Made by a program: the position numbers and the translations under genes. This document shows positions 1 through 7,203 of a stretch of DNA of 7,203 nucleotides, one piece after another. The stretch comes from Actinomycetes bacterium. Its GTDB lineage: Bacteria > Actinomycetota > Coriobacteriia > Anaerosomatales > JAJZPX01. Positions within the stretch are counted from its first letter, which is position 1. Each line of letters opens with the position of its first letter. The notes under the pieces are model-generated. The model was not told the DNA's origin. It was given only the letters and a program-made list of their open reading frames with translations, and ran no database searches. Where the stretch lies: positions 1-7,203 of the forward strand of contig JAJZPX010000099.1 of assembly GCA_021811025.1 (NCBI GenBank), read 5' to 3'.

Positions 1-479
1 CCGAGCAGCTCGGCGGCGTGGTGCAGCGGGTGGGGGTCGGGCTTGTGCAGCTCGACGTCGTCGGCGGTCACCACGACCCCGAAGAAGCGCTCGAGGCCGA
101 ATAGCCGGAGCCCCCGCAGCGTCATCGGCGTGCCCTTCGAGGTGACGACGCCCATCGGCATGCCCCGGCGCCGCAGCTCCTCGAGCACCGCCTCGGTCCC
201 CGGGTACTCGCGCACCATCCGATCGTGCGCCTCGGCGTTGTGCTCGCGATAGACCCGCAGCAGCTCGTCGGCGCGCTCGGGCGAGAACTCGTGCATCTGC
301 CGCCGCAGCGGCATGCCGACGCCAGCCATCATCACCTCGTCGGGCAGCGACTCGCCGAGCACGACACGCGTCGCATGGCGGAACGAGGTGAGGATGAGCT
401 CGACTGTGTCGATGAGCGTGCCGTCGAGGTCGAACAGCACGGCCTCGAGGCCAGCGAGCCTGTCGAGCGAAGCAGACAT
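1..479 (-). CDS. HAD-superfamily phosphatase, PpaX/phosphoglycolate-phosphatase-like (C-terminus cut by window edge)
   Basis: Soluble Mg2+-dependent phosphohydrolase of the HAD subfamily IA type. I translated 159 residues from the ATG at 479-477, and the frame is still open at the left edge. HAD motif I is FDLDGTLID, with nucleophile Asp17 and acid/base Asp19. Motif II is VVTSKG (Thr113/Ser114). The motif III lysine is Lys146 in HKPDPHP. Motif IV (GD..D) would lie beyond the edge. The cap region is residues 25-90, the helical C1 type. The stretches DTVELI, YREHN..AHD and FFGVVVTADDVE resemble PpaX pyrophosphatase, which in Bacillus hydrolyses pyrophosphate made by HPr kinase/phosphorylase. 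Phosphoglycolate phosphatase (Gph) is the main alternative, and the substrate cannot be settled from sequence. The ATG has no Shine-Dalgarno in front of it. The gene follows gyrA in the same direction after 159 bases. Family certain; exact enzyme uncertain. Confidence 0.9.
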   Translation of the reverse strand, partial: MSASLDRLAGLEAVLFDLDGTLIDTVELILTSFRHATRVVLGESLPDEVMMAGVGMPLRRQMHEFSPERADELLRVYREHNAEAHDRMVREYPGTEAVLEELRRRGMPMGVVTSKGTPMTLRGLRLFGLERFFGVVVTADDVELHKPDPHPLHHAAELL

Positions 480-638
480 GGCGGCTATCGTAGCACGCCC
501 GGCGCCAAGCCCCCCGAGGAGTAGCCCGCGCAGCCGGGGCGGCGCGGGGAGGTCCGCCGCGAGTTCTGCCGGCGCCCTAGGAGCAGCGCCTGCAGGCCGG
601 AGTCCGGGGGGAGGCCGCCGAGCGCAGTTCCGCAGCCG
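480..638 (-). other. GC-rich gap between gyrA and the phosphatase gene, with one imperfect hairpin and no intrinsic terminator
   Basis: This 159-base gap holds no convincing open reading frame. The clearest structure is an imperfect stem at 566-595: CTGC and GGCGC pair with GCGCC and GCAG across one mismatch, with a 10-base loop. No T run follows it in the direction of transcription, so it is not a standard Rho-independent terminator. A palindrome GCCTGCAGGC overlaps its gyrA-proximal side. Either gyrA transcription stops by another route (for example Rho) or it reads into the phosphatase gene. Confidence 0.4.
487..492 (-). promoter_or_regulatory. Possible -10 element of a leaderless promoter for the HAD phosphatase
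   Basis: On the minus strand TACGAT is followed by exactly seven bases (AGCCGCC) and then the ATG. It fits the TANNNT pattern of actinobacterial -10 boxes. At the usual -10 to +1 distance the A of the ATG would be the first transcribed base. No Shine-Dalgarno precedes this ATG, which agrees with a leaderless mRNA. No -35 hexamer is visible at 16-18 bases upstream, where the sequence is a G run. A six-base match in GC-rich DNA may be chance. Confidence 0.35.
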
Positions 639-3230
<2,592 letters not shown>

Positions 3231-3707
3231 TTACCCGTCTCCTTGCCTGCTCGTCGCATTCCGGCCGACCCACAGGCCGGTCAGTCCCAACACCGATCCC
3301 ATCGCGAGCAGGATCAGCGCGCCGACCACCGCGGCGAGCCGTCCCTGGGCCGTCATCAGCATGTACGACCCCCACGCGAGCATCGACACGCCCACGATCG
3401 CCGCGATCGCCGCGGCGAACAGCCCGACGGCCTTCAGGTGCTCCTCGGCCCTCGGCTCCTCGGCCTGCAGCTGCGCGAGCATCGCGTCCAGCTCCGCCTC
3501 CGACACGCCCCGCGGCGCCTCCGCGGCCTCCTGCGCCGGCTCCGCCGGCTCGAGGCCCGCCGGCTCCTCTTCCGGTGCCGGTTCTTCGGCCGACGCCTGT
3601 TCCTCTTCCACGCGGCGCCTCTGCATGGCCTCGAACTGCTCGCGCTCCCAGGGCGGCGGTTCGAACCGCTTCGCCTCGCGCTTCGGATACCAGTTCGCGT
3701 CAGCCAT
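3231..3707 (-). CDS. Two-helix membrane protein of unknown function, between gyrB and gyrA
   Basis: I do not recognise the family. The protein has 158 residues. Residues 1-33 are a charged, aromatic and proline-rich segment (WYPKREAKRFEPPPW at 6-20) with the look of a conserved linear motif. Residues 34-66 are a low-complexity Glu/Ala/Pro linker. Residues 67-90 form a probable amphipathic helix (SEAELDAMLAQLQAEE). Two hydrophobic helices follow at about 92-118 and 124-148, joined by a tight TAQGR turn. The C-terminus is short and polar. There is no signal peptide, and a hairpin with both ends in the cytoplasm is most likely. The ATG at 3707-3705 lies 26 bases after the gyrB stop, with only weak upstream GGACGG and a distant AGGGAG. 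The frame stays open far into gyrB, but the protein-like composition begins at this ATG. It ends TAA, touching the gyrA GTG. Actinobacteria often carry a small membrane protein after gyrA (DUF3566); this one lies between the gyrase genes and homology is not shown. Confidence 0.85.
   Translation of the reverse strand: MADANWYPKREAKRFEPPPWEREQFEAMQRRRVEEEQASAEEPAPEEEPAGLEPAEPAQEAAEAPRGVSEAELDAMLAQLQAEEPRAEEHLKAVGLFAAAIAAIVGVSMLAWGSYMLMTAQGRLAAVVGALILLAMGSVLGLTGLWVGRNATSRQGDG
3239..3244 (-). promoter_or_regulatory. Shine-Dalgarno of gyrA, inside the end of the membrane-protein gene
   Basis: AAGGAG on the minus strand lies eight bases before the GTG at 3230-3228. It supports that GTG as the gyrA start over any later ATG. 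It falls within the last codons of the upstream gene, and the upstream TAA abuts the GTG, so terminating ribosomes could reinitiate on gyrA. Confidence 0.8.
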
Positions 3708-3733
3708 CGCTACCGTCCGAGCCGCTCCCTGCG

Positions 3734-5641
3734 CTAGATGTCGAGGAACCGCACGTCTTTCGCATGCCGCTGGATGAACACCTTGCGCGGCTCGACCTGG
3801 TCGCCCATGAGGTTCACGAACGCCTCCTCGGCGGCCAGAGCGTCGTCGAGCTGCACTTGCAGCAGCGTGCGCCGGGCAGGATCCATCGTGGTCTCCCAGA
3901 GCTGCTCGGGATTCATCTCGCCGAGGCCCTTGTAGCGCTGCACGTTGTACTTCGTGCTCTCTGGCAGCTTCGCGATCTCGTCCTGGAGTTGCTTGTCCGA
4001 GTAGCAGTACACGTGCTGCTTGCCCCAGGCGAGCCGGTACAGCGGCGGCTGGGCGATGTAGACGTAGCCGGCGTCGATCATGTCGCGCATGAAGCGGTAG
4101 AAGAACGTGAGGATCAGGATACGGATGTGCGCGCCGTCGACGTCCGCGTCCGTCATGATGATCGCCTTGTGGTAGCGCGCCTGCTCCAGGTCGAACTCCT
4201 CGGCGATGTTGGTGCCCATCGCGGTGATGATCGCCTGGATCTCCTCCGACGACAGCGCGCGGTTCAGTCCGGCCCGCTCCACGTTGAGGATCTTGCCGCG
4301 CAGGGGGAGGATGGCCTGGAAGCTCCGGTCCCTCGCCTGCTTGGCCGATCCGCCGGCGGAGTCGCCCTCGACGAGGTAGATCTCTGTGAGCGACGCGTCC
4401 CGCACCGAGCAGTCCGCGAGCTTGCCGGGCAGGGTCGAGCTCTCGAGCAGCCCCTTGCGCCGCGTCAGCTCGCGCGCCTTGCGCGCCGCCGCACGTGCCT
4501 TTGCGGCCTGCGTGGACTTGCCGACAATCGCGCGCGCGGGCTTCGGGTGCTCCTCCAGGTACTCGGCCAGGCCCTGCATTACCGTCGACTGCACGAAGCC
4601 GCGCATCTCGGTGTTCCCGAGCTTCGTCTTCGTCTGGCCCTCGAACTGCGGGTCGCGCAGCTTCACGGAGATGACGGCGGTCAGCCCCTCGCGGATGTCC
4701 TCGCCCGACAGGTTCTCGTCCTTCTCCTTCAAGATGCCCTGGCGCCGGGCGTAGTCGTTGATCGTGCGGGTGAGCGCGTTCTTGAACCCGTCGAGATGCG
4801 TGCCGCCCTCGTGCGTGTTGATGTTGTTCGCGAACGCGAGCACCGCCTCCGAGTACCCGGTGTTCCACTGCATCGCGACCTCGACCGTGCCCTCTTCGCC
4901 CGCCTGCTCGAAGAAGATGGGCTTGTTGTGGAGCACCTCCTTCATCCCGTTGAGATAGCGGACGAAGTCGATGATCCCGCCGGCGTAGCGGAACTCCTCG
5001 TGCCGCGGCTCGAGCTCCCGCATGTCCGTCAAGGTGATCTTCAGGTTCCTGTTGAGGAACGCCGTCTCGCGCATGTGGCTCGCGAGCGTGTCGTAGCTGT
5101 AGTCGGTCGTCTCGAAGATCGAGGGGTCGGCCCAGAATGTGACGGTCGTGCCGGTCGTCTTCGCCTTGCCCTTCGCCGCGAGCGGCCCGGTGGGCTTGCC
5201 GTACTCGTAGCTCTGCTCCCAGCACTTGCCGCCGAGCCGCACCTCCACCTCGAGCCGGGTGGACAGCGCGTTCACGACCGACACGCCGACGCCGTGCAGG
5301 CCGCCGGACACCTTGTAGCCCTCGCCGCCGAACTTCCCGCCCGCGTGCAGCATCGTGAGCACGACCTCGACGGCGGGCTTCCGGTACTTCGGGACGTTGT
5401 CCACGGGTATCCCGCGCCCGTTGTCCACCACTGTGACGGATCCGTCGTTGTTGATCGCGATGTCGATCTGGGAGCAGAAGCCCGCAAGGGCCTCGTCGAC
5501 GGAGTTGTCGACCACCTCGTACACGAGATGGTGCAGCCCCTTCGGCCCCGTGGAGCCGATGTACATGCCGGGGCGACGTCGTACCGCCTCGAGCCCTTCA
5601 AGGACCTGTATGTCTTTGGCTGAGTACGAGCCGTTGGGCAC
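3734..5641 (-). CDS. gyrB: DNA gyrase subunit B
   Basis: ATPase and TOPRIM subunit of DNA gyrase, which captures and passes the transported DNA segment. The protein is 635 residues, the short form without the large TOPRIM insertion of enterobacterial GyrB. The GHKL ATPase domain covers about 1-220: general base Glu42, Mg2+-binding Asn46 (EVVDNSVDEA), Asp73 in VVDNGRGIP, and the ATP lid GGLHGVG at 113-119, all at E. coli numbering. The transducer domain follows to about 390, with its lysine in QTKTK (Lys338). The TOPRIM domain has EGDSAGG (Glu425), PLRGKILNVERA, and metal-binding DADVD at 498-502. The C-terminal GyrA-contact region contains QRYKGLGEMNP. The start is GTG at 5641-5639, five bases after a strong AAGGAG. 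A promoter, probably its own, lies in the 126-base gap after dciA, and it is followed by a hairpin leader. gyrA lies downstream beyond one small gene. Confidence 0.98.
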   Translation of the reverse strand: MPNGSYSAKDIQVLEGLEAVRRRPGMYIGSTGPKGLHHLVYEVVDNSVDEALAGFCSQIDIAINNDGSVTVVDNGRGIPVDNVPKYRKPAVEVVLTMLHAGGKFGGEGYKVSGGLHGVGVSVVNALSTRLEVEVRLGGKCWEQSYEYGKPTGPLAAKGKAKTTGTTVTFWADPSIFETTDYSYDTLASHMRETAFLNRNLKITLTDMRELEPRHEEFRYAGGIIDFVRYLNGMKEVLHNKPIFFEQAGEEGTVEVAMQWNTGYSEAVLAFANNINTHEGGTHLDGFKNALTRTINDYARRQGILKEKDENLSGEDIREGLTAVISVKLRDPQFEGQTKTKLGNTEMRGFVQSTVMQGLAEYLEEHPKPARAIVGKSTQAAKARAAARKARELTRRKGLLESSTLPGKLADCSVRDASLTEIYLVEGDSAGGSAKQARDRSFQAILPLRGKILNVERAGLNRALSSEEIQAIITAMGTNIAEEFDLEQARYHKAIIMTDADVDGAHIRILILTFFYRFMRDMIDAGYVYIAQPPLYRLAWGKQHVYCYSDKQLQDEIAKLPESTKYNVQRYKGLGEMNPEQLWETTMDPARRTLLQVQLDDALAAEEAFVNLMGDQVEPRKVFIQRHAKDVRFLDI

Positions 5642-5646
5642 GCGGA

Positions 5647-5652
5647 CTCCTT
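5647..5652 (-). promoter_or_regulatory. Shine-Dalgarno of gyrB
   Basis: AAGGAG, within AAGAAGGAG, lies five bases before the GTG at 5641. It fixes the GTG start, after which the protein begins PNGSYSAKDIQVLEGLEAV as expected for the GyrB N-terminus. The nearest upstream ATG is in another frame. Confidence 0.85.
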
Positions 5653-5685
5653 CTTAGAGCCGAGCAGGATCACGGGGGCCGATGC

Positions 5686-5714
5686 GCGGCGACCACGACA
5701 TCTCGTGGTGCCGC
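5686..5714 (-). promoter_or_regulatory. Strong hairpin / inverted repeat at the 5' end of the gyrB leader
   Basis: The perfect arms ACCACGA and TCGTGGT (5692-5698 and 5703-5709) flank a four-base loop. They extend by five more pairs (GCGGC with GCCGC) around one bulged base at 5691, giving a 12-pair stem. The predicted transcription start of gyrB, about 5712, falls at its outer end, so the mRNA would begin with a stem-loop. No T run follows, so it does not look like a terminator for dciA. At DNA level the same dyad, just downstream of a promoter, would suit a dimeric repressor. The Shine-Dalgarno is over 30 bases away and is not covered by the stem. Confidence 0.6.
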
Positions 5715-5718
5715 CGCA

Positions 5719-5747
5719 ATCTTAACACAACTGCTCGTGTAAACAGC
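5719..5747 (-). promoter_or_regulatory. Probable gyrB promoter with extended -10
   Basis: An AT-rich island stands out in GC-rich surroundings. TGTTAAGAT (5727-5719) is an extended -10, TGn plus a hexamer matching TATAAT at four of six positions. At 17-base spacing the -35 region is GCTGTT (5747-5742), which is poor. A better hexamer, TTTACA (5743-5738), is only 13 bases away, too close for normal use. Extended -10 promoters tolerate a weak -35. The predicted start at about 5712 gives a leader of roughly 70 bases. The promoter would let gyrB, the membrane protein and gyrA be expressed apart from recF-dciA. Confidence 0.5.
5722..5743. repeat. Imperfect inverted repeat overlapping the gyrB promoter
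   Basis: TTAACAC (5722-5728) and GTGTAAA (5737-5743) form a 6-of-7 dyad with an eight-base spacer. It covers most of the extended -10 and the stretch upstream of it. It could be an operator site. The match is short and imperfect, and may be only a by-product of the AT-rich promoter. Confidence 0.3.
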
Positions 5748-5767
5748 GAAAACGGTGCCGCCTGGAG

Positions 5768-6304
5768 CTACTCAGAGCGCTTCTCGCGCCCGTTGAGCCT
5801 CGTGATACCCTTCTTCCACTCCAGATGCCGCGTCATCGCTCTCACAGCCGCCTCTCGCAACCCTTCGTCGTCGATGGAAGACGCGACGTGCTCCACCTGC
5901 ATGCGCTCCTGCTCCGTGAGCCCGACGGCGTCCGCCACGTCTGGCCCGTTGATCGCCTCGTGTTGCTCCTCGGCGGCCCTCCGCTCGCGCTCCTCACTCG
6001 CCTTCCTGGAGACAGCGAAGCGCACCGACCTCACCATATCCTCGCCGAGCTCTTCGTTCACCCTTCCTCGCAGCTGCTCCGCCATCACCGAGAGCTCGTT
6101 AGCCCACACGGCCGAGTCGACGAACACCACGAGCTCGCCCTCGCGCAGAGCGCTGCCGGCCGTGTGCTTCGCTATCTCGTCTCCCACGGCGCGCGCCCAT
6201 GCCTCGGCGGCACGTCCGGCAAAGCGGCGGCCCTCGGGATCCAGCCTGGCCAGGTACTCCTCGGCCAACCCTCGCAGATCCTCGCGTCTTCCGCGGCGTC
6301 TCAT
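5768..6304 (-). CDS. dciA: DUF721 protein, DciA-type replicative helicase operator
   Basis: DciA proteins associate with the replicative helicase DnaB and help load or activate it in bacteria that lack DnaC or DnaI. The protein has 178 residues. The DUF721 core covers about 30-97: AWARAVGDEIAKHT at 35-48, then ALREGELVVFVDSAVWANEL at 52-71 with the family's typical Trp67, then a helix and VRSVRF. The C-terminal 80 residues are charged and helical, with a second ordered-looking part at about 128-166 (LTEQERMQVEHV, LREAAVRAM, HLEWKKGI). DUF721 cannot be the whole account of that tail. The ATG at 6304-6302 overlaps the recF stop as ATGA, and TGGAG lies eight bases before it, so translation is probably coupled to recF. 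Position between recF and gyrB is usual in Actinobacteria, including mycobacteria. The helicase role is inferred from the family. Confidence 0.88.
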   Translation of the reverse strand: MRRRGRREDLRGLAEEYLARLDPEGRRFAGRAAEAWARAVGDEIAKHTAGSALREGELVVFVDSAVWANELSVMAEQLRGRVNEELGEDMVRSVRFAVSRKASEERERRAAEEQHEAINGPDVADAVGLTEQERMQVEHVASSIDDEGLREAAVRAMTRHLEWKKGITRLNGREKRSE

Positions 6305-7203
6305 CTCGGCAGCTCCACGACCGTCGCCCCTGCGAGCAGCGCCTCGTCGAAGTAGCCCGGATTCGTTGTCGTGACGAAGGTCTGCACGTCCCTCCGCACC
6401 ACGTCCGTCAGAGCGGCCCGGCGGCTTGCGTCGAGCTCCGACATCACGTCATCGAGGAGAAGCACCGGTTTGCGTCGTGCCACCTCCTCGACCACGCGCA
6501 CCTCGGCGAGCTTCCACGCCAGCGCTATCGTCCTCAGCTGCCCCTGCGATCCGTACGCCCGCGCGTCCTTGCCCTCAATGGCGAACAGGATGTCGTCGCG
6601 ATGCGGTCCGACCAGCGTCGCTTGTCTTGCGCGCTCCTCGGCTTCCCGTGCATTCAGGCGCTCCCGGAACGCGGCCGCCACCTCCTCCGCGACAGGTTCG
6701 GCCTCCCAGGCACCCGGCTCCATCGCCAGCTTGTCGAGGTACTCGGTCCCGAGCTGCTCCCCTGACGCAAGTTCGGCGTAGGTCCGGACGAGGTGGGGGG
6801 CGATCTTGCGGTACAGGCCTGCACGGTGGATGGTCAGCTTCGTTCCGAGGGAGACGAGTTGATCGTCCCAGGGAGCGACGATCGTCCTGGCCGCGCCGTC
6901 TCTCAGCAGCACGTTCCTCTGCCGAACCACTTTCAGGTAGTCGCGCCGAACGGCCGCGTAGCTCCGCGACAGCTGCTCCCCCAGATCGTCGATCGCAGCC
7001 CGGCGGCGTTCGGAGGCCCCTTTGACCAGCTCGAGATCGTCGGGTGTGAACGTGATGGAGGGTAGTCTGCCCGCGACATCGGTCACCCGGCGCTTCACCT
7101 GGCCGTTCACGCGATACGTGCGCCTTCCCTCAGGGGTGATGTCGAGAGACACCATGAGCCGAGTGTCGTCCGTCTCCGACTCCATGCTGATTCGGGCGGC
7201 CTG
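6301..7203 (-). CDS. recF: DNA replication and repair protein RecF (N-terminus cut by window edge)
   Basis: RecF is an SMC/ABC-type ATPase that binds gapped DNA with RecO and RecR and helps load RecA. Three hundred codons are visible plus TGA at 6303-6301. The frame is open through the right edge, with the residues QAARIS before the first internal Met (7185). RecF is usually around 360-375 residues, so about 60-75 are missing, including the Walker A loop. Visible family features are RRTYRVNGQVKRR, FTPDDLELVKGASERRR, the ABC signature region YGSQGQLRTIALAWKLAEV, and the Walker B/D-loop LLLDDVMSELDASRR. The C-terminus is VQTFVTTTNPGYFD followed by VELPR. The Met at 7185 is not the start: conserved RecF sequence runs on upstream of it. 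The gene leads directly into dciA by a four-base overlap. Confidence 0.96.
   Translation of the reverse strand, partial: QAARISMESETDDTRLMVSLDITPEGRRTYRVNGQVKRRVTDVAGRLPSITFTPDDLELVKGASERRRAAIDDLGEQLSRSYAAVRRDYLKVVRQRNVLLRDGAARTIVAPWDDQLVSLGTKLTIHRAGLYRKIAPHLVRTYAELASGEQLGTEYLDKLAMEPGAWEAEPVAEEVAAAFRERLNAREAEERARQATLVGPHRDDILFAIEGKDARAYGSQGQLRTIALAWKLAEVRVVEEVARRKPVLLLDDVMSELDASRRAALTDVVRRDVQTFVTTTNPGYFDEALLAGATVVELPR

Noticed and set aside
3708..5225. Upstream extension of the membrane-protein frame through most of gyrB, which would give a 664-residue product.
   Set aside because: The extension overlaps gyrB in another frame and is rich in Arg, Ala, Gly and His, like other out-of-frame translations here. 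Natural composition begins at the ATG at 3707, just after the gyrB stop.
3575..5623. Long plus-strand open frame (682 codons) opposite gyrB.
   Set aside because: Same cause: a shadow of a highly conserved gene, with Leu/Arg/Val/His-rich composition and no domain.
5686..5714. Rho-independent terminator for recF-dciA.
   Set aside because: The stem is strong, but no T run follows in the transcription direction (the next bases are GCATCGG). It also sits at the predicted start of the gyrB mRNA.
5642..5767. DnaA boxes or an origin fragment in the AT-rich gap.
   Set aside because: No TTATCCACA-like 9-mer is present; TTAACACAA matches too poorly. The origin is expected further upstream, near dnaA/dnaN.
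5682..6374. Plus-strand frame of 230 codons opposite dciA and the end of recF.
   Set aside because: Ser/Arg/Ala-rich antisense shadow with no domain, overlapping two well-supported genes.
6301..7185. recF beginning at the Met at 7185 as a complete 294-residue protein.
   Set aside because: The frame continues open to the window edge with RecF-like residues, and the Walker A region essential to RecF would be missing. The gene is cut by the window, not truncated.

Overview
This window is a stretch of bacterial housekeeping chromosome. It is high in GC by eye, and every supported gene lies on the minus strand, so it reads from right to left. The order in transcription direction is recF (N-terminus cut off by the right edge), dciA (DUF721), gyrB, a small two-helix membrane protein of unknown function, gyrA, and a HAD-family phosphatase cut off by the left edge. 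This is the downstream half of the classic dnaA-dnaN-recF-gyrB-gyrA region near the replication origin, so the origin and dnaA/dnaN probably lie just beyond the right edge. A DUF721/DciA gene between recF and gyrB, a short GyrB without the large proteobacterial insertion, and the high GC point to Actinobacteriota. Firmicutes-like residues in GyrA (DGHGNFGS around the active site) and a PpaX-like phosphatase would suit a deep branch such as the Coriobacteriia. The taxonomic placement is inference.

Layout. 7203-6301: recF, overlapping dciA (6304-5768) by the four bases ATGA. 5767-5642: a 126-bp gap with an AT-rich island holding an extended -10 promoter, then a strong hairpin at the predicted 5' end of the gyrB mRNA, then a good Shine-Dalgarno. 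5641-3734: gyrB (GTG start). 3707-3231: two-TM protein. 3230-639: gyrA (GTG start directly after the preceding TAA, with its Shine-Dalgarno inside the upstream gene). 638-480: a GC-rich gap without a recognisable intrinsic terminator. 479-1: HAD phosphatase, possibly read from a leaderless mRNA. No stretch longer than about 160 bases lacks a gene.

How the genes work together. RecF loads recombination machinery at ssDNA gaps, DciA is the likely replicative-helicase operator, and GyrB/GyrA form the A2B2 gyrase that removes positive supercoils ahead of forks. The membrane protein between the two gyrase genes is the only unrecognised gene. It is probably translated with both gyrase subunits because it is packed tightly between them.

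I see no CRISPR, mobile element, RNA gene or evident novel system. The points worth a second look are the membrane protein between gyrB and gyrA, the gyrB leader hairpin/operator, the natural alanine at the quinolone-contact position of GyrA, the acidic GyrA tail encoded by a 12-bp tandem repeat, and the possible leaderless start of the phosphatase.
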